A DNA stretch of 19,668 nt, taken from assembly GCA_964472565.1 (NCBI GenBank), contig CAYYNB010000114.1:1-19668 (forward strand), read 5' to 3'. Position 1 is the stretch's first letter; every line of letters begins with the position of its first letter. The notes under the pieces are model-generated. The model was not told where the DNA came from. It saw only the letters and a list, made by a program, of their open reading frames with translations, and did no database searches. Position numbers and translations under genes: made by a program. Below are positions 7,997 to 15,280 of this stretch, piece by piece. This DNA is from DATAMF01 sp964472565. Lineage in GTDB: Bacteria > Chloroflexota > Anaerolineae > Aggregatilineales > Aggregatilineaceae.

Positions 7997-8074
7997 GTTC
8001 GACTTGGTTCCAGTAAGGTCCACCTCGTAAGGTAGAAGTCGAACTTAAACCAGTCCGGAGGCTGGTTTTTGTTT
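7997..8074 (+). ncRNA. Possible structured RNA or attenuator ending in a terminator
   Basis: GTTCGACTT (7997-8005) and AAGTCGAAC (8036-8044) form a perfect 9-bp stem around a 30-nt loop with two GTAAGGT copies and a small AGGT-CC-ACCT hairpin. Only 2 nt later a terminator hairpin follows: AAACCAG (8047-8053), loop, CTGGTTT (8062-8068), then TTGTTT. GACTTGGTT (8001-8009) can also pair with the left arm of the terminator (AACC-AGTC) with one bulge, so two exclusive folds are possible. No gene begins close after it and no promoter was found, so a small RNA, a leader remnant and chance all remain open. It matches no riboswitch class that I recognise. Confidence 0.35.
8047..8074 (+). terminator. 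Rho-independent terminator
   Basis: A 7-bp stem, AAACCAG and CTGGTTT, with loop TCCGGAGG, is followed by TTGTTT. It is a good terminator on the plus strand, although no intact gene precedes it. Confidence 0.7.
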
Positions 8075-8100
8075 CCGCCTCACCCTATAGTGACCTCCAA

Positions 8101-8134
8101 AGTCAAGACCAAAAGTTGGACAAACTAAGGTGGA
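8101..8134 (+). mobile_element. Lone IS end, resembles IS3-family terminus
   Basis: TTGGACAAACTAAGGTGGA (8116-8134) matches 17 of 19 bases of a minus-strand site at 16684-16666. Both are preceded by a GACC...AAAA stretch, which recalls IS3-family ends of the TGACCCCCAAAA...TGGACA kind. No transposase is present beside it. It is read as the leftover end of a lost element. Confidence 0.45.
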
Positions 8135-8755
8135 TCATCGGTTCCCTTGGGTGCCGAGATGGATCATGGTCAGGGTACTGAACATGGGGGATTCGTACCA
8201 GTTGAATTATCCGGCGGTTACTATCGTGCCCGGCCTGGTGGCCGTACTGGTGATCACGGTGATCGCGAGGGCCGTCACTGGTCGCTGCGCGCAAGACGGT
8301 GTTGGAGATTCTGCGCTGCCAGTAGGGCTGCAAGGGGAAAATCCATAATGGTTGATTGACCTTTGAGGGAAATGCTGCCTATTACAGCTTGATACAGCAA
8401 GGAATTCTACCCGATTTCAACGCGGATTGACTTTTGGACCCCACAGGGGTCTCCATCATTGGAAAGTCGCTGCGATCGATTGTTTATCTGCCCCCATACC
8501 TGCGTTTTTTCTCTCTCATCGACTCCATCCTTCCTCAAATTCTCCCTCTTCAAAAAATGGCCAACTTCAAATAATCAGGAACTCTCGAGATTATCTTGAC
8601 ATTTCCTTCAGATATCTTCTGTACGATGGGGATAAACAACTTCCACGAGAGGAGAGATCGGAATGTCATGAGATCCGCAACCTTGTCAAAACCGACCTCC
8701 TTGAACGGTATCCCCCATTGGACATTCTTATCATAACACAGGAGCATTGACGGTT
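8135..8755. other. Gene-free stretch upstream of the MMPL exporter
   Basis: Up to about 8350 the plus strand holds overlapping open frames, one with a hydrophobic run (TIVPGLVAVLVITVIA), but none has a recognisable family or ribosome site; it may be a gene fragment. A compact hairpin, GACCCC-ACA-GGGGTC, lies at 8437-8451. TTGACA at 8596-8601 is followed after an unusual 20-nt spacer by TACGAT (8622-8627). The spacer carries the palindrome AGATATCT (8610-8617). Long spacers with an internal dyad occur in MerR-regulated promoters, but the dyad here is short. Confidence 0.35.
8596..8627 (+). promoter_or_regulatory. Candidate promoter of the MMPL gene
   Basis: A perfect TTGACA is followed 20 nt later by TACGAT. 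The spacing is too long for an ordinary sigma-70 promoter, and the AGATATCT palindrome between the boxes could be a regulator site. The leader to the ATG at 8756 would be about 120 nt. Confidence 0.3.
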
Positions 8756-10975
8756 ATGTTTGCATTCATCGGACGTTTCGTAGATCGTTATCGGGTATGG
8801 GTCTTGGCCGGGTGGATTGCAGCGGCAGTCGCGATCACCCTGTTGGCTCCCAACCTTAACGACGTTACCAGCAACGAAGAAGGTGATTTTTTGCCGAGTG
8901 ATGCTTCCTCGGTGGTGGCGCAGCAGCGTATCGAGAAGAATTTTCCTGATTTCACGAAAGGGGTGACGGCGGTCCTGGTGTTTGATGCCGGACCAGGTGG
9001 CAAGATCACCAGATCTGAAAACCTTGCCTTCATTGGGAGCGTCAGCGAATGGCTGGCTGGACCAGACACCCCCCCGCAAGTTACAAATATAGTCTCGCCT
9101 ACGCTGAATCCTGAAGCCGCAAGCCGGTTGATCGCGGAAGATGAACAAGTGGCGATGATCTTCCTCACGCTGGATGCCCCCGACGATGAAATAGCCGTAG
9201 CGCTCGACACCATTGCCAAACACCTGGACGATGCCCCCGTTGGCTTGACCGTTTATCGCACAGGGGAAGCAGCCATCGAACGGGAATTCGAAGACACTCT
9301 CTCGACGAGTGTAGACCGCACGATCTATGTCACGCTGGTCCTGGTGGCTCTAACGCTGTTGATCATCTACCGCTCGCCTGTCAGCCCTCTACTGCCGCTG
9401 TTCGTCGTCACTGTCGCGTTTGTGATCGCACGCGGGATCGTCGCCTGGCTGGCGCAGAGTACCATTAAGGTCTCGGATACTGCGATGATGATGCTGATCG
9501 TGGTGATGTATGGCGCAGGAACCGATTACTGCCTGTTTCTGATCAGCCGCTTCCGTGAAGAAATGGCTGATAATTCGGATCCGCACCTATCGGTGAGACA
9601 CACCGTTCACCACGTCGGCGAGTCGATTTCAAGTAGTGCCGGTACGGTGATCACCGGGTTTATGGCCATGGCGTTTGCGCAGCTTGGCCTGTTCAATGGT
9701 ACCGGCCCAACCCTGGCTGTCGGCGTGATCGTGAGTCTGCTTGCCGGACTGACTCTGACTCCCGCATTGTTGAGCCTGCTCGGACCGCGCACCTTTTGGC
9801 CGCGCCGGGCACAGCACCATGCCAGTGGCGCACTGTATAAACGAACCTCCCAGCTTGTGAGTTCGCGCCCCCTCTTGACCATCGTCGTGATTGTGATGGT
9901 AATGGCCCCTCTGGCGTACTACGGGAGTCGGTTGAATGTCACGTACGACCGGTTGGCAGATATGCCCGACGACGCTGAATCAATTACGGGCTTCCGCGTC
10001 CTGGAAACTCACATCGGCGCGGGTGAAATGCAGCCGATGGATGCGCTCGCGGTATTTGATGGTGGCGATCTGATGGCCCAGGTTGAAGACCTGACGCACA
10101 AACTTGAAGCCGTGAAAGGTGTCGCGGTGGTACGCAGCGCCAGCCAACCGCTCGGCAAGGCGGTTCCTGCCCTCATGAAAAACTCCCCCGAATACACCGG
10201 ACTGGTCGAGAGCTTCTTAAATCGCGAGACGAACGCCGCCCAATTTGAAATTGTGCTGGAAGATGCGCCATACAGCCAGGCTGCACTGGATACGGCTGAT
10301 CGGGTGAAAGAGGTTTTGGAGCATAATGGCACGGAATCCGCCATGGCAGGTTCTACCGCTGAATCCGCTGATGTTCGCCACTATCTGGAGATCGATCAAC
10401 AATTGGTAATGATCCTGGTGCTGGTAGGAATCTTCATCATCCTGATGATCATGCTGCGCAGTGTCGTTGCGCCGCTGTATCTGATTGGGACCATCTTGCT
10501 CAGCTACCGGACTACGCTTGGCATTACCCAGATCGCCTCGAAAGCACTATGGGGTACGGATGAACTGACATGGTGGGTTCCGTTCTTCATGTTTGTGTTC
10601 CTCGTGGCGCTTGGCATCGACTACAGCATCTTCCTGTTCGGACGCATGAAGGAAGAAGTGCGGCGGCATGGCACGCACGAAGGCATTCACCGTGCCGTCG
10701 AAACCACTGGCGCGATTATCACGTCGGCGGGGATCATCGTGGCAGGCACATTCTTCGCTTTGACTACTGGCTCGATCCTCGGATTGGCTCAGATCGGTTT
10801 TGCCGTCGCCAGCGGCATTCTGATCGACACGTTTATCGTACGGACCGTGCTCGATCCGGCCCTGGCGACTCTCTTCGGACGCTGGACATGGTGGCCCGGC
10901 GGGATCGCGCGCGTTGCACCAGAGTGCGGCGATCTTCAGCCTGCCCCGCTATCAGAACCCAGCGGGCTAGATTGA
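8756..10975 (+). CDS. MMPL-family RND transporter
   Basis: This 739-residue membrane exporter has the duplicated MMPL layout. There is one membrane helix at 13-31, a soluble extracytoplasmic domain to about 185, and a five-helix bundle at 190-345 with the proton-relay motif GTDYCLFLISRF (255-266). A helix near 370-385, a second soluble domain and a second bundle follow, the latter with the matching GIDYSIFLFGR near residue 620. Such proteins export lipids, glycolipids or drugs using the proton gradient. ATG 8756 is preferred because AGGAG lies 11 nt before it; an in-frame TTG at 8747 is too close to that site. The two-component genes follow on the same strand after a strong inverted repeat, so shared control is possible but a single transcript is doubtful. 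Confidence 0.88.
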   Translation: MFAFIGRFVDRYRVWVLAGWIAAAVAITLLAPNLNDVTSNEEGDFLPSDASSVVAQQRIEKNFPDFTKGVTAVLVFDAGPGGKITRSENLAFIGSVSEWLAGPDTPPQVTNIVSPTLNPEAASRLIAEDEQVAMIFLTLDAPDDEIAVALDTIAKHLDDAPVGLTVYRTGEAAIEREFEDTLSTSVDRTIYVTLVLVALTLLIIYRSPVSPLLPLFVVTVAFVIARGIVAWLAQSTIKVSDTAMMMLIVVMYGAGTDYCLFLISRFREEMADNSDPHLSVRHTVHHVGESISSSAGTVITGFMAMAFAQLGLFNGTGPTLAVGVIVSLLAGLTLTPALLSLLGPRTFWPRRAQHHASGALYKRTSQLVSSRPLLTIVVIVMVMAPLAYYGSRLNVTYDRLADMPDDAESITGFRVLETHIGAGEMQPMDALAVFDGGDLMAQVEDLTHKLEAVKGVAVVRSASQPLGKAVPALMKNSPEYTGLVESFLNRETNAAQFEIVLEDAPYSQAALDTADRVKEVLEHNGTESAMAGSTAESADVRHYLEIDQQLVMILVLVGIFIILMIMLRSVVAPLYLIGTILLSYRTTLGITQIASKALWGTDELTWWVPFFMFVFLVALGIDYSIFLFGRMKEEVRRHGTHEGIHRAVETTGAIITSAGIIVAGTFFALTTGSILGLAQIGFAVASGILIDTFIVRTVLDPALATLFGRWTWWPGGIARVAPECGDLQPAPLSEPSGLD

Positions 10976-10986
10976 TTGACATCTAT

Positions 10987-11028
10987 CCAATGCACAGCCA
11001 ACTTCACAAAGAGAGGGCTGTGCATTGG
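10987..11028 (+). terminator. 13-bp perfect inverted repeat after the MMPL gene
   Basis: CCAATGCACAGCC (10987-10999) and GGCTGTGCATTGG (11016-11028) pair perfectly around a 16-nt loop, 12 nt past the MMPL stop. Only scattered T bases follow (TCTTGACTTTG), so it may act as a weak terminator or an mRNA 3' stabiliser. It directly precedes the likely -35 box of the regulator genes, so it could also be a regulator site. Confidence 0.55.
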
Positions 11029-11030
11029 TC

Positions 11031-11059
11031 TTGACTTTGAAACCGGGTGCCATTACTTT
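11031..11059 (+). promoter_or_regulatory. Weak candidate promoter of the two-component operon
   Basis: TTGACT (11031-11036), a 17-nt spacer and TACTTT (11054-11059) precede the regulator start by about 45 nt. The -10 box is poor, as expected if an activator is needed. Confidence 0.3.
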
Positions 11060-11102
11060 AAACGTATATGGCGGGGACAGTCTGTAAGGTAAACAACTCA
11101 CC

Positions 11103-11801
11103 ATGCCTGTTCAATGTATCTTGATCGTGGACGATGACCCTTCGATTGTAAAAGTGGTGCGAGGGTATCTGGCTCAGGCCGGATATGAGGTGCTCACCGC
11201 ATTTGACGGCGAAACAGCACTGCACTGTTTGCGCCGAGATAAGCCCGACTTGTTGATTCTCGATTTGATGCTGCCGGATCGAGATGGCTGGGATTTGACA
11301 CGCTTGATCCGTTCCGACGCCTGCCTTGCGAAGCTCCCGATCATCATGCTGACCGCACGGATTGAAGATACCGATAAGATCATCGGGCTAGAACTGGGCG
11401 CGGACGATTATGTCACCAAACCATTCAATCCGCGTGAAGTGGTCGCACGGGTGCGGGCTTTGCTGCGTCGCAGCGAACAGGGCCATGTGCGGCAGATTCT
11501 ACAGGCTGGAAACCTCCAACTCGATCTTGATCACCATGAACTGCGCGTGAATGGGGAACCTATCGAACTGACGCCGACAGAGTTTAAGCTGCTGCAATTA
11601 TTTATGGAAAACCCAGGCCACACCTATACCCGCGAAGAACTTCTGGAAAAAAGCGTAGGGTATGCTTATGAGGGTATGGGGCGCACACTGGATACCCATA
11701 TTCGGAATCTGCGCCGCAAAATCGAAGATGATCCCAGTCACCCTCAAACCATTCAAACTGTCCACAGTATCGGCTATCGTTTCGCAGAGAGAACAGCATG
11801 A
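11103..11801 (+). CDS. OmpR/PhoB-family response regulator
   Basis: This 232-residue protein has a receiver domain (about 1-118) with the acidic pocket DDD at 10-12, phospho-acceptor D54 in ILDLMLPD, T84 and K106 in VTKPF. A winged-helix DNA-binding domain follows (about 133-228) with LTPTEFKLLQLF, the recognition-helix region RTLDTHIRNLRRKIE and the closing VHSIGYRF. All catalytic residues are present and the length is normal. It is cytoplasmic and should bind DNA as a dimer after phosphorylation by the kinase next to it. Its last codons overlap the kinase start (ATGA), so the two are translationally coupled. The nearest likely target is the MMPL exporter gene just upstream, an inference from position only. 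The ribosome site is weak (AAGG about 13 nt before ATG). Confidence 0.93.
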   Translation: MPVQCILIVDDDPSIVKVVRGYLAQAGYEVLTAFDGETALHCLRRDKPDLLILDLMLPDRDGWDLTRLIRSDACLAKLPIIMLTARIEDTDKIIGLELGADDYVTKPFNPREVVARVRALLRRSEQGHVRQILQAGNLQLDLDHHELRVNGEPIELTPTEFKLLQLFMENPGHTYTREELLEKSVGYAYEGMGRTLDTHIRNLRRKIEDDPSHPQTIQTVHSIGYRFAERTA

Positions 11802-12847
11802 AACGGCTCTGGGTTCAATTCAGTATCTCCATCGGGATGATCGTTACCGCCGCCGTGTTTTTGTTCATTGGCTTGTTTCTAGTGGTTGACTGGCAGTTAG
11901 ATCACTACGATGATGACAAAGATGAAGGTATGGGCGATATTGGCGGATTAGCCACCCGGTCTCTATTCATCATTACAGCCAGCGGAGTCATCGGTGTTGC
12001 CTGCGGCGTTTATGTGAGCCGCACCCTGATCAAACCCATCTCCCAACTGGCAGAAGCCGCTACCGCGATTGGCGCAGGCAACCTGGATCAACGAGTCCAT
12101 CTTCAAGGCAGCCAGGAACTGATGGACCTGGCCCAGGCGTTCAATAAGATGGCGGCGGATATTCAGCAGGCAGAAGCATTGCGGAAAAACCTGATGGCCG
12201 ACGTTTCGCACGAACTGCGTACACCGTTGGCTGCGCTGGAAGGCAATTTGCGCGCAGCGCTCGATCACGTTTATGAATTGGATGAGGCAGAAATCGCCAA
12301 TCTCTGTGGGCAAACTCGCCATTTGATTCAACTGGTGAATGATTTACATGAATTAGCGCAAGCCGAAGCGCATCAACTCTCACTGCACAAACACCAGACC
12401 GACATAACCTCCCTTTTGCGTGAAGTATTTTTGACTTTTGAGTTACCGGCGGAAGACAAACAGGTCAATTTAGTGTGCCAGACCGCAGATCACCTGCCGC
12501 CTCTGTGGGTAGATGAATCTCGTATCCGCCAAGTATTGCACAACTTGCTTGCCAACGCCCTGCGGCACACTCCGCCCGGTGGCAGGATCGTTTTTCGCAG
12601 TGAGTCTGATCCCCATGAAATTCGTATCGCTGTTGAAGATACTGGCACAGGCATTCCTCCCGAACATACAGCATATGTTTTTGATCGGTTCTATCGGGTT
12701 GACGGTTCCCGCAGCCGTGAAACCGGCGGATCGGGACTGGGTCTGGCGATTGTAAAAGCGATTATCGAGGAGCATCAAGGACAGGTCACGGTTCACAGCG
12801 ATGGCGTGGACCAGGGTTCCACTTTTACGATTCATCTGCGTGTATGA
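11798..12847 (+). CDS. HAMP-containing sensor histidine kinase
   Basis: This 349-residue inner-membrane kinase has helix 1 at about 8-30, a short extracytoplasmic loop of about 24 residues (31-54), helix 2 at 55-75, a HAMP linker (76-128), and a dimerisation domain with the phospho-accepting H138 in DVSHELRTPL. An HATPase domain follows with N box NLLANALRHT, G1 box EDTGTGIPP, F box FDRFYR and G2 box GSGLGLAIVK. The sensor loop is very short and strongly acidic (DHYDDDKDEGMGD), which would suit sensing cations, charge or membrane state and not a folded ligand pocket. It overlaps the regulator by 4 nt and should phosphorylate it. The family is of the BaeS/CpxA-like short-loop kind; the stimulus is unknown. 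Confidence 0.92.
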   Translation: MKRLWVQFSISIGMIVTAAVFLFIGLFLVVDWQLDHYDDDKDEGMGDIGGLATRSLFIITASGVIGVACGVYVSRTLIKPISQLAEAATAIGAGNLDQRVHLQGSQELMDLAQAFNKMAADIQQAEALRKNLMADVSHELRTPLAALEGNLRAALDHVYELDEAEIANLCGQTRHLIQLVNDLHELAQAEAHQLSLHKHQTDITSLLREVFLTFELPAEDKQVNLVCQTADHLPPLWVDESRIRQVLHNLLANALRHTPPGGRIVFRSESDPHEIRIAVEDTGTGIPPEHTAYVFDRFYRVDGSRSRETGGSGLGLAIVKAIIEEHQGQVTVHSDGVDQGSTFTIHLRV

Positions 12848-12979
12848 GTATTGCCTTTCTTGAAAGTTCAGCTTTGTGCGGAATACTTACCATATTCTTG
12901 TGCTTTTTGGGCTGGAATCCTGATTGCAGACTCACAAGGGTCTGGCAGAGCCAAGCGGCATCATTTTTTCAGTATCTAC

Positions 12980-13077
12980 GAAAAACTGGCAAAACCGACC
13001 ACGACTAACCAACTAACCATTGAATCGGCTATGGTTATGGTCAGTTTGAACAGTTTTGCTAGCCTGACCAGTTTTTC
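12980..13077 (+). repeat. 98-nt nested imperfect inverted repeat after the kinase
   Basis: Outer arms are GAAAAACTGG (12980-12989) and CCAGTTTTTC (13068-13077). Inner arms are GCAAAAC (12989-12995) with GTTTTGC (13053-13059) and TAACCAT (13014-13020) with ATGGTTA (13031-13037). The left side also carries a tandem ACTAACCA ACTAACCA and the right side several CAGTTT units. In RNA this folds into one long interrupted stem. It might end the two-component transcript, or be a small MITE-like repeat; no target duplication was seen. Confidence 0.5.
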
Positions 13078-13096
13078 AGTCGCAGGACAATGACCC

Positions 13097-13342
13097 ATGT
13101 CAAGTGTAGCACTTTCCAGATCAATGAAGCGTGCGGAATCTCATCGCACGGCCTGGACACGGTTCTGGCGGTTCGATGCCGTGGCGAATCTACTATTCAG
13201 TGATATGATGCTGTTCGCGGCAGTCCCCGTGCAAAAAACACTGGAGATGTCGCCGGACGCGGTGACGCCGACTCGTATCATTAGAGCAGTGCTCATGGTG
13301 TACAGCCTGCTGCAACTGTGGTCTACCCGCCAGGGTGAGCCT
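13097..13342 (+). pseudogene. Small membrane protein, truncated
   Basis: An ATG at 13097 has AGGA 9 nt upstream. The peptide has a basic start, then WRFDAVANLLFSDMMLFAAV, a loop, and RIIRAVLMVYSLLQLW. This arrangement (WxxDAxANLLFG..., then a VYxxxQLW helix) resembles a class of small four-helix membrane proteins of about 120-130 residues. I do not know a function for them. About 82 sensible residues are followed by a run read from the 76-bp inverted-end element at 13341, with a stop at 13388-13390. The second half is not recognisable past the element, so the gene was probably cut there. A short product could still be made. Confidence 0.4.
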
Positions 13343-13416
13343 GTGGGGGTCATTTATTTCATTCCCACTAGATTCTTCCCTTGTTTTTGAACGGATATCT
13401 AAAGTAACCCCCACAG
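13341..13416. mobile_element. 76-bp element with 10-bp perfect inverted ends (MITE-like)
   Basis: CTGTGGGGGT (13341-13350) and ACCCCCACAG (13407-13416) are perfect inverted repeats. Weaker symmetry continues inward (CATTT/TACTT). The inside is AT-rich and has no gene. It begins exactly where the membrane-protein reading loses its sense. The ends recall IS termini, but the family is not known to me and no target duplication is visible. Confidence 0.5.
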
Positions 13417-13474
13417 TACCTATCTTGTTTCAGGCGAAATCAGCACAGATGTGCAGTTCGGCCAGCACAGCAGA

Positions 13475-13852
13475 TTATGCATAGGGTTTGACAGCCAGTT
13501 TGCCGATCAGGGGAACCATATCTTTGATATTGTGCGTATAGAGGGGAACTCTCAGCCGGTAGGCAACCGACGCGATATGGCAGTCGTTCATACCGATATG
13601 ATGGCTGAACTGGAACCGTTCGAGTTGATCCATCGCCCACTGCTGGTCAGCAGAGGTGAGATACTGCATCTCGAATTGGGCGAGAATCCCCTTGGCTTGC
13701 GCCTGATTGGCTTTGCTGGTCGTGCCTTCCATCACTTCCAGCCAGGTCGTTAGAGTTACTCCGTAGACCTGATTATTGTTGAACTAGGCCAACGCTGGCT
13801 GATAGCGGCGCAGCAAGTGGATCACCACCGTAGTATCGACAAGTGCATCCAT
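13475..13852 (-). pseudogene. VapC-like PIN-domain toxin with one nonsense codon
   Basis: From ATG 13852 the minus strand reads MDALVDTTVVIHLLRR, the usual PIN start with the first acidic residue (D6). It runs to codon 23, which is TAG (13786-13784). The same frame then continues with YGVTLTTWLEVMEG (second acid), FSHHIGMNDCHIASVAY (third acid region) and PLYTHNIKDMVPL to the stop at 13475, giving about 125 codons, a normal VapC length. Apart from the TAG nothing is missing. TGG (tryptophan) is the simplest ancestral codon. PIN toxins are Mg-dependent ribonucleases, usually cutting tRNA or rRNA. Restart after the TAG would lose D6, so the toxin is probably dead. The ATG overlaps the antitoxin stop by one base. 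Confidence 0.75.
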
Positions 13853-14112
13853 TAATCCTTCCAGTACGGCTTGAGTTTATCCTGCCGTTTCTGCCGCTGT
13901 GCTTTGATCCATTCAACCGGGTTCTCAATCTCCGGGTCCACCAGTTCTATTGGCCCATCCATCGCTTCCAACGCGGCAACAATGTCTGCGCCGGTTTTGG
14001 GTTGGTGGCCCACCTGCGGAGCATCCATTATATCAATCAGCATCTTTGCCAGTTCCTTGCGTTCCTGCGGACTGAGTGCTTTTGCCAGTTCCAATATTTC
14101 CGTGATTGTCAT
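13852..14112 (-). CDS. Antitoxin partner of the PIN toxin
   Basis: This 86-residue protein starts with a helix MTITEILELAKALSPQERKELAKMLIDIM, then a polar linker and a basic C-terminus (EWIKAQRQKRQDKLKPYWKD). I recognise the general type: small helical proteins encoded directly before PIN toxins in cyanobacteria and Chloroflexota. There is no clear ribbon-helix-helix or AbrB motif. The stop codon shares one base with the toxin ATG (TAATG), which couples the two. GGAG lies 9 nt before the ATG, and an extended -10 box is near 14140. In the intact pair it would bind and block the ribonuclease and probably repress its own promoter. With the toxin broken it may be on its way out. Confidence 0.65.
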   Translation of the reverse strand: MTITEILELAKALSPQERKELAKMLIDIMDAPQVGHQPKTGADIVAALEAMDGPIELVDPEIENPVEWIKAQRQKRQDKLKPYWKD

Positions 14113-14139
14113 CGTTCCATCTCCACATACCTTACGCCA

Positions 14140-14148
14140 GTTATACCA
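14140..14148 (-). promoter_or_regulatory. Extended -10 promoter of the toxin-antitoxin pair
   Basis: TGGTATAAC on the minus strand is an extended -10 box about 28 nt before the antitoxin ATG. The -35 region is weak (TTCGGA at 18 nt). Confidence 0.45.
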
Positions 14149-14214
14149 GGGTTAGTTAGCGCATCCGAACCACTTCTCCGCTTAGCAACCTAACGATAAT
14201 CATAGTGCAAGCTA

Positions 14215-14283
14215 TCAAGAATGAGTAAAACCTACGACCTGGCGGATGAGGTGGAGGGTGCGGACGTTGTCGTCTGAAGTCAT
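14215..14283 (-). pseudogene. Short fragment, resembles start of a serine recombinase
   Basis: A 22-codon ORF reads MTSDDNVRTLHLIRQ and stops soon after; AAGGAA lies 7 nt before the ATG. SxDNxxTLHLIRQ is shared with the longer fragment at 14911-15102. It appears to be the leftover 5' end of a related gene. Confidence 0.4.
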
Positions 14284-14300
14284 GGCAGATTCCTTTTCAT

Positions 14301-14918
14301 TCAAGGTGTATCCTGCGATCTAGAACGTGTCGATCTCGTTTTCAAATCGATGAAGCGAGGGACGGTGCGCTTATACTCCCGATAGGCATCGCCAAAACGC
14401 TCCTCAAGCCAGGGCTCTTCGGTGAATGGCGCAAGAATATTCAGAACTATCGCCAATCCCCCGATAATCCATGCCAACGTGGAGTTGGTAAAAAGCATAA
14501 AGGCGAAAACTGTGACACTATCGCACAGGTATTGCGGATTGCGCGTATACCGGTAGGGGCCCGTAGTGACCAGTTTGTCCCCAATGCCCATAATACCGCG
14601 TACGCCAAAAACCATATCCGTCCAGGTCCCAATGATGGATGTGCAGAGAACCAATCCTATCGCGATGGGAAACCGTATCCATTGGTGAAACAAAAAGCTG
14701 TCAAAATCCAGAAGCCCCAAAAACATGCAAAATACAGCGGCCAGGGCGGCAGTGATCCACGTGATGAAGAACTGCCAGGAGCGCGCAGAAGGTGGAGGCC
14801 AGAAGCGAAACCCCGGACGCCGGATAGTCAAGATGAACATCCAGAGGTAGAAAAGCTCCAGGATGAGCGCCAGGAAAAACAGCAACCACTTTATGGTATC
14901 CGCAGGAACATCACTCAT
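14301..14918 (-). CDS. Isoprenylcysteine carboxyl methyltransferase-family membrane protein
   Basis: This 205-residue protein has about five hydrophobic segments. Its C-terminal half holds the ICMT/PEMT-type signature: GDKLVTTGPYRYTRNPQYL (SAM-binding GPYxxxRNPxY) followed by a hydrophobic pair and EEPWLEERFGDAYREYKRTVPRFI (ExxLxxxFGxxYxxYxxxVPRF). The size is normal. In bacteria these integral methyltransferases act on lipid-like or small hydrophobic substrates; prenylated protein is not expected. The ATG at 14918 has only a weak ribosome site, and its 5' end lies on recombinase-like remnant DNA, so the true start is not certain. It stands alone between remnants; no operon partner is visible. 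Confidence 0.8.
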   Translation of the reverse strand: MSDVPADTIKWLLFFLALILELFYLWMFILTIRRPGFRFWPPPSARSWQFFITWITAALAAVFCMFLGLLDFDSFLFHQWIRFPIAIGLVLCTSIIGTWTDMVFGVRGIMGIGDKLVTTGPYRYTRNPQYLCDSVTVFAFMLFTNSTLAWIIGGLAIVLNILAPFTEEPWLEERFGDAYREYKRTVPRFIDLKTRSTRSRSQDTP

Positions 14919-15102
14919 CGGCTGTTCTGCAACCCATTTTGTTTACGCACAAGACGGAGAGAATTTCCTCCTCACCGACGGAGTCGCGGCAGTAGCCGCC
15001 GACGTGCGTTCCCGGTGGAAGCTGGCAGTCCTGGCGGATAAGATGCAGGGTGTAGGCGTTGTCATTTGAGGATATGAAAATTTTCCTAGCAGATGAGAAC
15101 AT
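14911..15102 (-). pseudogene. Serine-recombinase N-terminal remnant
   Basis: The minus strand reads SSNDNAYTLHLIRQDCQLPPGT, then HVGGYCRDSVGEEEILSV, and drifts into unrelated sequence before TGA at 14911. HVxxYCRDSGGEEQxxSV is the pattern I would expect for the catalytic N-terminal start of a large serine recombinase (the serine in RDS). Several expected positions are changed (DSVGEEEI) and the remaining 400 or more residues are absent. Similar pieces occur at 14215-14283 and 19445-19495. The assignment is an inference from a short motif. Confidence 0.4.
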
Positions 15103-15280
15103 TTGGTCTATTCTATGCCATTTCCGCCATTCTGAACAATTGCCATCTTTTTTAAGGAACTCTGATCACTCATCTGCAAGCGTCTTCCCTGGCTTTCAGA
15201 ACCGTTAAGATGTGGGCGTGATTTAGCCGTTGGCCTGCGATGTGACGAGTAGGATTACCCTGACTGTCAAGGCGCTCTTT

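Noticed and set aside
8130..8348. Plus-strand frames with a hydrophobic run (possible transporter fragment)
   Set aside because: Several overlapping frames look equally good, no family is recognisable and no ribosome site is present; noted only as a possible fragment.
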